A DNA stretch of 64,000 bases from Bryoerythrophyllum caledonicum. Lineage: Eukaryota; Streptophyta; Bryopsida; Pottiales; Pottiaceae. The stretch lies in NCBI GenBank assembly GCA_963971425.1, contig OZ020519.1:1008028-1072027 (forward strand), read 5' to 3'. Below are positions 33,722 to 43,716 of the stretch, piece by piece (positions within the stretch are counted from its first letter, which is position 1; the number at the start of each line of letters is the position of its first letter). Both the position numbers and the translations under genes were made by a program. Below the pieces are notes generated by a model. The model searched no databases and was not told the origin of the DNA. It saw only the letters and a list, made by a program, of their open reading frames with translations.

Positions 33722-35982
33722 AGTGAGCCGCAAAAACGGCTCACGGTGATGAATGGACCTCACATTGAGTCCATTAAGGTTAATGAGTAGTGAAAATGGG
33801 TTATCCCATTGGCTAGTTCATGGTTTTTGATTAAATTGGCCAAATAGCCTTTCCGTACTCTAAATCTTTTATTGGGAGCCACATTGTGGTAACCAAGAAT
33901 TTTATGAGGTTAACCAAAAAAATAATAATAAATGGAAAGAGAAAATAAAGAAAAGATTGGGAAAACCAAAACCATTAGAAAAGAAGCAGAATTAGATCGT
34001 TGGAGGAAAAAAACTACCTCCTACCACGTCGAGACCATCATTGGCCTCGGCGAGGAATCTAGGGAAAAAATGAGGAACAAGAAGGATGGTGAGAAGAAGG
34101 GAAAAAGAAGGAGATTTAAAGAGCCCTGAAAGAAAAGAGAAATAAAAAATAGTTGAAGAAGCCAAAAGGCTTGGGCAAAACCCTCACCATCACTTGGCAA
34201 AATTAGCCATAACCCAAGGCAAAGGGAATTCAATCTTGGTCAATTAATTAGTTATCGCATCTTCGAAATTAGATTAAAAGCTCACATATTGGTGGTCATG
34301 CACACACATGTGGCATGGGATTAAAGTAGGGAATTTAGACTTCCTTGGTTAGTGGGACAACCATTTGTGTTAAAAGCAAGGGTGGCACGGAGTTAGTGTG
34401 ATAGGTGAATAGTTTTTTTATTGAGAAGAGTCATTAATGGAAGGGCCAAAGGCGGCGGGGAACACCCTTGGGAACGAAGGAGAGCAAGGCTGGGGGGTTA
34501 CCCTGGGAGACTCTCATTATTCACAAGAGAAAGAATGAAGGAGGTGGAGAACAGAGAGAAGGAGAGCCGGACGCCCCGGCCACTGAAAGGTGTGAATTAG
34601 GTACGAAGAGAAGATCACCAGAACACGAAGAGCAAGAGGGCGAGGATCACAAACGAGCTGGAGCACGAAGAAAAGATTACCAGAACACGAAGAGCAAGAG
34701 GGCGAGGATCACGAACGAGCTGAGCACGAAGAGGAGATCACCAGAACACGAAGAGCAAGAGGGCGAGGATCACGAATGAGCTGAGCACGAAGAGAAGATC
34801 ACCAGAACACGAAGAGCAAGAGTGCGAGGATCACGAACGAGCTGGAGCACGAAGAGAAGATCACCAGAACACGAGGAGCAAGAGGGCGAGGATCACGAAC
34901 GAGCTAGAGCACAAAGAGAAGATCACCAGTACACGAAGAGCAAGAGGGCGAGGATCACGAACGAGCTGAGCACGAAGAGAAGATCACCAGAACACGAAGA
35001 GCAAGAGGGCGGGGATCACAAACGAGCTGAGCAGGAAGAGAAGATCACCTGAACACGAAGAGCAAGAGGCGAGGATCACGAACGAGCTGAGCACGAAGAG
35101 AAGATCACCAGTACACGAAGAGCAAGAGGGTAAGGATCACGAAGGAGCTGGAGCACGATACTGAAGGAAGGAGGGTGAATCGAATTAAATCAGGGAGTCT
35201 CTACTCTTTCCCGGCTAGTAGTCAATTCGTTGTGCATAAGGGAAACCCTAACTTTCTAGTTATAACACATCACGCGGAAGCGCTGTCAAAATTTTACTAG
35301 GATTAGGGTTGCTATCAACTCAAACCCAACCAATTGGTCAATCTATAATAACAAGTGGACGTAGCTGGATGCCCATGCGTAGCTTAGTGTTAAGGATGGC
35401 TTAATCGTGTGAGTGCACGTGAATATATGGTCTCAATTTTGAATAAAACATATACGTTAAGTGTGCACTGCTGGTCGGCGGCTGTGAGGTCCAGGGTTGA
35501 GTCAATTGATTAATCGGAGGCTGCCATCACGTTAAGCACAAAAAACTAATAAGGATACAAAAAACAACCATAAAAAACGGAGTTGTAATCAATGAGCAAT
35601 TGTGATTAGAAATTCTGCAGAAACTAGGGAAGCCTGTCTGCTGCCGACTGTTTACAGGGTCACACCTAACTCTGGAACTGATCATGAAGGGTCTAAACAA
35701 GTTCGTGATGTTGAATTGAACTCCCAGGAGTTTAAAATGTTGGATTCGGAGCCCTAGAGCAAAAGTTACACTCGTTCAAAGGTGGGTCCGATTAAAGGCG
35801 GGATTAAGTCACCACTTTACTAATCAACCACAAGGAACCTAAGTAAGCGTGAGACATATTACCATGCTTGTATAAGGTGTATGTGAAGGGGTTGAAGATT
35901 GGTTGCATGAGGGACTAGACCCCGCATTAGGATCTAGTGTTCAAGATAAGCCACCCTTTAGGGGCGGTTTTTTTGGCTCACA
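33722..35982 (+). repeat. E3 5' LTR
   Basis: It begins AGTGAGCC (T to A relative to the 3' LTR) and ends GGCTCACA. A tandem array at 34603-35158 holds about nine units. The GCGGAAGCGCTG box is at about 35274, about 710 bases before the end, at the same distance as in the 3' LTR. Small ORFs in it are not conserved. Confidence 0.93.
34603..35158 (+). repeat. Tandem array in the 5' LTR, about 9 units of 61-63 bp
   Basis: Each unit reads roughly ACGAAGAGAAGATCACCAG, AACACGAAGAGCAAGAGGG, CGAGGATCACGAACGAGCTG. Units vary by GAG/GGAG at the end and by single substitutions, including a distinctive GCGGGGATCACAAACG variant near 35010. Confidence 0.95.
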
Positions 35983-37480
35983 TTTTGGTGCGTCCGCCGG
36001 GAGGAGGCGTGTTCATGGCTTGATTGTGTTAAATACTTCACCGCTTGATGTAGGTACAAACGCTAATACCTTTATGGAGTATGGAGTAGCATTGGGTAGC
36101 TCCAGGTAAGTGCCCAACTTGCTCATGATTGGGTAAGTAATTGTTAAGAATGAATGTTTTGTGAACGTCTTGAAATATTGTGAATGCATGAATGCCAAGT
36201 TGTGTTTAAAGGTGGGCGTCTAGAAGGGAGTGTGGATTTCCCGACCCTCCAAACCACAAAACATATTGTGCTGGAGGGATCCCCTTCTAGGCTTGTGGCT
36301 TGAGTTGAGCAAAGGGCCTAGGGGTGAAAGGTTGAGGCCCTCCCACGGAAATCCACAAGGATTTCCAGTGAGCCCCTAGGACAAAGGGGAAGGGTGCATG
36401 AGCCCGGGTATGGGACAAGGGCGTCCCTTCCTTCCCCCTGCGCTTGACTAACCACCAAGGTGAGTACAACTTGGAAGGGAATGAGGTGTCTGGATCATGT
36501 GTTGCAAGTAATGGTGTGAGTAACCAATTGAGCCACCTTGGAGGGGAGTTGGAGTCGTGGACGCATCCAAGACGTAGGGGCGCTGATTGGAAGGAGCGCT
36601 GCGTACGGTATGTGCACTACACCCTCTTTTAGGACCGCGAGTAGTAAATAGGACCAACTTGGATGTGGTGACCGTACTAGGGCTCGGAAACCTTGATTTC
36701 CCACTTGAGCCGTGTGGAACACTTGCCTTAGAACCGCTAGGGTGGGCCAACCACGAAATTACATGCAACGAATCTTGTGCTAACAAGTGGGTTGGCTGGA
36801 GTTGCTTAAAGGTAAGTCATCCCCCTCTAAAACATTGTATGCGACCCATGGATTGGCCTTAGAATCGTTAGAGTGCCATTAGGTCCACGGTCGACTTCAA
36901 CTAATGGTGACAGGGTGGCTGGAGATGCATCAAGGTATGTCTTCTTCACGGTGGTAACATTGTTCAACACACATTGTTGCATGCCGTTCCGTGATTGTGT
37001 CGTTTTCCTCCTAGTGGGTGATGCCTAGCTTAAAGTGGTAAAAGGTGGAACGGGGATACCAAGGATACCAAGGAACCCCACCTTTTATCAAGTTGAAGCC
37101 TAGGTCAGCCCCACAGTAAGGATTTGTACCGTGTGGCGCCAGTTGGGGGACAGCTTTCCAACGGGGTGATGCTCGTGGAGACATCCCTCAATTTGGTTAG
37201 CTTTTTGTCGTTTGCCCTTGAAGGGTAGTCCTTAATAGGATTCTTCGGCCACTTCATCGAGCTAAAACTCCACCACTAAAAATTGGGTCTTGGTCTTGAG
37301 TCAGTCCATCCTCGTGATAGAATCGGGAGTAGGAGTGTTGGAAACACCCACTCACCGATCGAATTAGGCCGTGCTTCGTGTAGATCCACCCACGGCCTCG
37401 AAAACTTGGACGGGAAGCCTTTTGGAGGACATGACTACCATCACCAACACATTGGACCCTACCCTTGGACCCTAGAGTAG
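35983..37480 (+). other. E3 primer-binding-site region and 1.5-kb leader
   Basis: Immediately after the LTR is TTTTGGTGCGTCCGCCGGGA, in the position of a tRNA primer site. It recalls the TGGCGCCG-type sites of Athila/Tat elements, but I did not match a tRNA. The leader has only short ORFs with no recognisable domain and shares segments with the E1 leader at 6590-7458. No separate leader gene can be supported. Confidence 0.6.
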
Positions 37481-38990
37481 ATGTCCCGTACCACAAGGTC
37501 CCAAAGACCTTCCCTCACACCACCGTGGGAACCGGCGAGTGAACGAAGGAGTAGGTCTAGGGAACTCACCGAGGACACGGCGGAAGGATTTTTAGAGGTA
37601 CAGCTAGAGGCTCTCCCAGCTCATTTCCTTCCTTATCCCCCATTTTTTCTCTCCACTTCATTTGATCCGGCGAACACCACCAACATCACTAGTCCACGAG
37701 GCACCACCTCAGCCCCTACCATGGCCTCTGGAGGACCACCCCCGGTCCGGCCTCCCATTAATCCCTTGGTTCAGCCAAGGGGTTTACCAATCTTAGTACC
37801 CGAGGGATTGCAAGCGGCGCCCATGCCACCCAACTTGCCCACTTTTAGAGGAACCAAGTATGAAGACCCTTCCGCACATGTGGAACGTTTTCTAGAGCTC
37901 CTCACGACGTGCCTCATCACCAACACCGGTTATTTCCTAGTGTGGTTCTCGTGTACCTTGAAGGATGCCGCTTACGAGTGGTTTAGGAATCACCCCCCCC
38001 GGTACCTTTGAGGATTGGAATAGCCTCATGAGGGCCTTCTTGGAGCACTTTAGACCCAAAGTAGGTCAAAGTAATGCCCTCACAGTCCTAGCCGCGCTAC
38101 GCCAAGGTCCAGGGGAGGAGATCACAACCTACATAAAGAGATTCGAGTTAGTGGTTACAAGATTTGTCGGTAATCTCCTCACCAATGACACCTTAACCCA
38201 ATTCTTTATCCAAGGGTTCAACAGTGAGGGAACCATTAGGGAAATTTTGAAGGTCCACCACACATCGTAAGACACTGCCAAGGCACAAGCTAGGCTAATA
38301 GAGCAAGTCGATCGAGACCAAGAGCGTATGTGGAGGAAGGAAGAGCACCACATCCCTAGTTTCATATCCATCCATGCCAAATGCAAGGAACCAGCCCTGG
38401 AACCTAACCCATGAGCCCCGGGTACACAAGTTCCCATGTGGAACTACTACGCTCCACCCTTGAACGTAAGGCCAATAGTAGCTCTCCCCGAGCTCACCTA
38501 TCACGAAGAGCGGGGCACATGGAAAGAGGAAATGAAGAACGAAATCCTCCAAGGCCAACAGGGCTTCCAGGACCAATTAGCTCAACAAATCAAGGCCATG
38601 CAAAACCAAATGGCCTTGTTGATTAAAAGCAAGTCCCTAACCCCACACCTCCACCCATAGAGTCTGGTAGACATGCTTCAGGCCTATGGTGCATTCAATG
38701 TGGCCAACCGGGGCACACTAGTCCCTTCTGCACCACCCCAGCAGCAACACCGCAGTACCAGGCCGCTCAATCCCCGTATGTACCTCCCCATAGGAATCAA
38801 CCACCGGTCGCAACTAACTATGGCCCACAAGGCTATACCCCACCAAACCAAGGTTATGGGGGACCTCCACGACCCCGGTATGAAATCCACCACATTTGTG
38901 GCAAGAGACACGCACATGGGCAGTGTTGGGTCGAAAGTGGCATAGTATGCGGTAACTGTGGGGGTAATCACCCTACCCAAGTGTGTTGAA
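37481..38990 (+). pseudogene. E3 gag with zinc knuckles
   Basis: The start at 37481 gives a Ser/Thr/Pro-rich N-terminus and the gag core (YEDPSAHVERFLELL, KDAAYEWFRNHPP). A run of eight C near 37990 shifts the frame, which continues to 38270 with EDWNSLMRAFLEHFRP and YIKRFELVVTRFVGNLL. Stops at 38268 and about 38412 break the tail; coding character resumes (QQGFQDQLAQQIKAMQNQM). Zinc-knuckle coding lies in another frame at about 38675-38990 (the GIVCGNCGGNHPT part is clear), ending at a TGA near 38986. Family role: capsid and nucleocapsid. This copy is not translatable as one protein. Confidence 0.85.
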
Positions 38991-39151
38991 GGCCGGATAA
39001 GGTAATTTCCATGCCTTCCCCACCAGGGAACTACCCTCAGCAAGCTCAAGACCATTTGAGAGGTGCACGTAACCCTACCACCGATAATACTCTTAGGCCA
39101 CTTAGCCTCTAGTATGACTACAACAACAACCGCCAAAGTCAAACTCCCCCA

Positions 39152-40219
39152 ATGGGGTTTAATACCAAGGACGGTTACATCCCTATAAACCAAGGACCAA
39201 ACCATGGGGGCCAACAAAACCATGGGGGGCAACAAAACCACGGGGGCCAACAAAACCAAGGTCCACAGGATGTTCGCTATGCCACCATGTCAAGTGAAAT
39301 CGTGTCCACACACGGCCCTTCCCTCACTGAGCTCAATGTAGTTTTCCACGAGGTTAGCACAACCAAGGAAGCAAAAACTTGTGAATTACCCGCATTGGCA
39401 GTCCAGACTTGGTCTAACCGACGGGAGCCTAGGTACTCGAGCCCCTCTCCACCCATACTAGAACAGGGTGAGACCTCGGAGGAAGATTCACCTCACTTCT
39501 CTGACCTAAACGATACCACCAAGGAGGCGGTAGAAGGCACTAAACGGGCCAATCTAAAGTCTTCCCATGGGACACCTAGATCCCGAACGCCATTGTCCAC
39601 TTCCCAAGAATCATAGGAAGGTCCCCCAGCCCCTAGTCCCGAAGTGAACACATTCCCACGGGTCGAGAAACACGTGGGAGAAGGACCTTACAATTTATGG
39701 GCGGATTTGAGTCGTCTCAAGGCAGACATTACCATAGCCCAACTACTCGAGGTATCCCCATCCATGAAGAAGGTCCTTAGGTCGGGCACCCCGGTGAAGC
39801 GGAGGCCTAAGGCAAGGGTTAGGTTGGCGGCTCGTGTAAAATCCGCACACCCCAATATCGAAGTCAAGGCGGTTCAAATTGAGGTTTCAATCGTGGATAA
39901 GGTGGTACCCAACGTACTAGTCGACGGTGGTAGTAGTTTGAACATCATGCCCCTCTCAACTATGGAAAAATTGGATTTAGACATCACGGAACCATCACCA
40001 TACATCATCAACATGGCTAATCAAAGCTCGGAGGCCCCGTTTGGCCAAATTAGTGGTTGTAAAGTTACCACGGGGGGTGTAGAGTATTCCCTCACCTTCC
40101 AAGTCATCCGAATGCACTCCAACAAGGATGCATACCCCTTGCTACTAGGAAGACTTTGGTTGCGAATTGCCAATGCCACGGTAGAATGGGGAGGACCACA
40201 TCACCTACGGGCCCCCTGA
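39152..40219 (+). pseudogene. E3 aspartic protease region
   Basis: Two open stretches (39152-39616 and 39644-40219) are separated by a stop near 39614. The first is a hydrophilic linker with a short tandem of NHGGQQ. The second carries the retropepsin-like motif VDGGSSLNIMPL (about 39920), NMANQSSEAPFGQISG and the closing LLLGRLWLRIANA. A frame change near 40195 disconnects it from the pol frame. Cleavage of the gag-pol polyprotein is the known family function. Confidence 0.85.
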
Positions 40220-40274
40220 GAATCCTACTACGGTCCATATCCAACCGAGTAGGCTAGGACTATGCCATGGTTGT

Positions 40275-41756
40275 ATGGGCTCTTTGGAGAATGAGTCGCA
40301 AGAGGTGTTGACAAAAGAACCCCCCAAGAGAGTGAGGTTCGCACCACACAAGGCGGTGGATAGAGCCCAACCCTCGAGGGCCAACGTGATGCCATTCAAG
40401 AGCATGGGACCGGGCCTTTATGAATCGGATCCCACCGGGGAATTTGTAGAGTGGTTGAGGGAGCACCCCACCTCGAGCGCGGATGAAGCCATGTCCGTGC
40501 ACTTCATCGAGAGTGAGCTTATTGAGGAGGAACCCGGGTTGGGACTTAGCCTAGTTCCCCTCCTCGATGACCTAGAACCCGCGGCGGTATTTGGACTGGA
40601 TGTTAATGGCACACAAGGGGACGAATTGGAGGTTTTGGGGGACGAAGGCCCTCCCAACCCATCCCTCCACTTCCGTAGGACATCCACCGGTATACTAGCT
40701 AGTGGTTCGGGGGCAACGTACCCCCAAGTTCCAAATGATTGGTACAAGGGACCTACTCAACAACCACACGTACATCATGATGATTGGAAATTGATGGTGG
40801 TCTCTTATGAGGAGGATGAAGCCCGTAGTATAAAGGTGGGCGTTGGATTGATCGAGGAAGAGATGGTGAAATACAAATCACTAATGGTCGAGTTTGGGGA
40901 CATTTTTGCGTGGTCGTACAAAGACCTCAAGGGCATTTCCCCGGCGGTAACACAACATCACATCCCCCTTCTCCCGGGCACTACTCCCATCAGACAGAAG
41001 GAGCGGCGCATGAACCCTAACCTATAGCTCATTGTCAAGGCAGAATTGGAAAAGCTACTCCAAGCGGGGTTCATCAAACCCGTGGAAATATCCGATTGGG
41101 TCTCCCCTATGGTGTTGGTTAAGAAGAAGAATGGGAAGCTACGGGTGTGCATTGACTATAGGAAACTCAACCACCACACCCAAAAAGACCACTTTCCCTT
41201 GCCCTTTATCAACACCATCTTAGAGGAGGTAGGTGGTCATGAGCTTTAAACGTTTATGGATGGCTACTCGGGCTACAACCAAATTTCCATTGCCCCCGAG
41301 GACTATCACAAGACCGCCTTCACTACCCCGTGGGGCATTTTCATCTATTTGGTCATGCCTTTTAGGCTTTGTAATGCCCCTTCCGCATTTCAGAGGGCCA
41401 TGACCTATGCCTTCTCAGAACTCTTGCATAAATCAATGACGGTATTCATTGATGATTTTAGCACCCAGTCCACGAAGGACAACTACCTCACGCGTGTGAG
41501 GCAAGGTTTCGAACGGTGTAGGCGCACCGGTATCGCTCTCAATCCCGAAAAGATTTTCCTCGCCATAGAGAAGGGAGTCTTGCTAGGATTTGTGGTTTCC
41601 AAGGAGGGTAGAGAGCCAGACCCCGACAAGGTGAAGGTCATTGTGGAGTTAAGCCCTCCCACAACCGTCAAAGAGATACAGAAAACCCTAGGGCACATAG
41701 GGTGGTATCGGGAGGTTATCCATGACTATGCCACGAAGTCCATGCCCATTACTTGA
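40275..41756 (+). pseudogene. E3 linker and reverse transcriptase
   Basis: 40275-41027 is the acidic linker ending in HIPLLPGTTPIRQKE and is closed by a TAG where E2 has CAG. Reverse transcriptase follows: FIKPVEISDWVSPMVLVKKK, RVCIDYRKLN, DGYSGYNQI, LVMPFRLCNAPSAFQ and the catalytic FIDDFS. TAA at 41247 (E2 has TAC) and TGA at 41754 (E2 has AGG) break the frame. The FRLCNAP block has Arg in place of the Gly of E2. It is degenerate in several places, although the element insertion looks recent. Confidence 0.88.
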
Positions 41757-42275
41757 CTTATCCAAAAGAACGTAAGGTTTGAGTGGACTCCCCATTGCCA
41801 AGAGGCCTTCGAGGTCTTGAAAGGGGAATTAACCACCTACCTGGTTTTGAGGCCCCCGAATTGGGAATTGCCTTTCCACATCTTTTGTGATGCCTCGGCG
41901 ATGGCTGTAGGGAGCACCTTGTGCCAACCGGTGGGCCTTAATGGCAAGGACCACCCCATTGCCTTTGCAAGTAGGCAATTAAACCCCGCCGAAAAGAACT
42001 ATACCACCACCGAACGTGAGTGTTTGGCGATGGTCTTTTCGGTCAAGAAATTCCGCCACTACTTGTTACTCAACCCCGTAGTGTTCTACGTGGATCACAT
42101 GGCCATGAAGTAACTTGTAAACAAGGCGGACTTGAGTGGTCGTTTAGCGAGGTGGGTCTTACTTTTAGAGGAGTTTGACTACACGGTGGAGTACCGCCCG
42201 GGGTGGATGCACCTTCAAGCGAATCACCTCTCACGCCTCTCAGAGGAAACCGGTGTAGACTGTAGTCCCCATTGA
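41757..42275 (+). pseudogene. E3 RNase H
   Basis: The open part 41817-42113 holds FHIFCDASAMAVG, ARQLNPAEKNYTTTERECLA and FYVDHMAMK, the RNase H fold seen in E2. A TAA at 42111-42113 replaces the TAC of E2. The following LSGRLARWVLLLEEFDY segment remains recognisable. A small insertion near 42258 shifts the frame before integrase. Confidence 0.85.
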
Positions 42276-42282
42276 TGAAGCC

Positions 42283-43536
42283 TTGATAGACGAAGACTTG
42301 TTCAAAGTATCCTCTATTCCCTCATGGTACCATTTGGTGGCCAAGTTCCTTACCACCCACCTTCTACCGGATTCATTGTCCAAAAACGAGCGTAGGAAGG
42401 TTCGCCTCCATAGCCGCCACTTTACCATAGTGGGGGGCAAATTGTACCGTCGTGGGGTTGACGGCTTGCTACGTCGATGTGTGACATTTGTGGAAATCCC
42501 CACGATCCTCTCAGCCTGCCACGACAGCGCGTGTGGAGGGCACTTCTCTGGGACCTTGACGGCCCAAAAAGTCCTTCGTGTGGGTTACTATTGGCCCACA
42601 TTATTCCAAGACGCCCATGAGTACACCAAGCGATGCGACGCTTGTCAACGATATGCCCGAAATGACCTTCGAATGAGCATGCCACTACGCGTATCCTTGC
42701 CCTTGGTCCCATTCAAGAAGTGGGGTATTGACTACGTGGGAGAGGTGCACCCTAGCTCTTCTAGTGGAATGAAGCACATTGTGGTAGCAACCAAATATCT
42801 CACCAAATGGGCCGAGGCTCGAGCCGTGAAAACCAATGACGCAAATCATGCGGCCAAGTTCTTGTTCGAACAAATCATCACACGGTTTGGTTGCCCCAAA
42901 ATCCTCATTAGTGATAGCGGGAAACATTTTTTGAATGAGATGATTGAAGCCATGACCACCCAGTTCAAGATCAATCATCGTAAGACCACCCCTTATCACC
43001 CTCAACCCAATGGGCACACCGAGCGAGTTAACCAAACCCTTGTGAATATCTTGAGGAAGACGGTCACTGATTCCAAGAGGGATTGGGACACAAAACTCCC
43101 CGCCGCATTAAGGGCCTACCGAACCACCTTCAAAATAACCACCCATGCTACCCCTTTCTCGTTGGTGTATGGCATTGAAGCCATTTTGCCAATTGAATTC
43201 GAGATCCCCTCCTTGCGAGTGGCCGTGACCGAACGATGGTCCATGGCCACGTCCTTAGCCGACCGGTTAGAACGATTGGAGGAGCTCAATGAGATGCGCC
43301 AATGGAGCGCCCAACACATAGAAGCCATCCAACGTCGAAGGAAGATTGCCTTCGACAACCGAAACAAAGTCCGGTCACTACAACCGGGCATGCTAGTCCT
43401 CCTCCAAGATGCAAGGAGATTGGATTTCGTCGGCAAGTTTGATGCCTTGTGGTTGGGACCATATCTCGTGAAGGAGGTCTTTCCCAACAACTCCATTCAA
43501 CTCCAAACCCTTCACGGCGAAGATATCCCCACGTGA
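42283..43536 (+). CDS. E3 integrase (open frame, 417 codons)
   Basis: This frame is uninterrupted. The zinc-binding domain shows HDSACGGHFSGTLTAQK then CDACQRYAR (HHCC type, residues about 80-125). The catalytic core has Asp in WGIDYVGEV, Asp in ILISDSGKHF and Glu in NGHTERVNQTL. The C-terminal GKFDALWLGPYLVKEVF is the GPY/F-like module. It comes last in pol, as in Ty3/gypsy. The upstream frame is broken, so it would not be made as part of a normal polyprotein. Its intactness may be chance in a young copy. Confidence 0.85.
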   Translation: MIDEDLFKVSSIPSWYHLVAKFLTTHLLPDSLSKNERRKVRLHSRHFTIVGGKLYRRGVDGLLRRCVTFVEIPTILSACHDSACGGHFSGTLTAQKVLRVGYYWPTLFQDAHEYTKRCDACQRYARNDLRMSMPLRVSLPLVPFKKWGIDYVGEVHPSSSSGMKHIVVATKYLTKWAEARAVKTNDANHAAKFLFEQIITRFGCPKILISDSGKHFLNEMIEAMTTQFKINHRKTTPYHPQPNGHTERVNQTLVNILRKTVTDSKRDWDTKLPAALRAYRTTFKITTHATPFSLVYGIEAILPIEFEIPSLRVAVTERWSMATSLADRLERLEELNEMRQWSAQHIEAIQRRRKIAFDNRNKVRSLQPGMLVLLQDARRLDFVGKFDALWLGPYLVKEVFPNNSIQLQTLHGEDIPT

Positions 43537-43716
43537 ACATCAGGCAACCGGTGCAAAGAGTACAAGGTGTGAATTGCTCACAACCTTCACAATTGGACCT
43601 CCCCATTTTGGGTACAACCATAGGTCATTCGAACACAAGAAGGTAGAACTTGACCGTGTGCCTGTGAACAAGAGTGGGTTCTCTGCCTCTTCGAGTTGTC
43701 CAAGATGGCCGCCATG

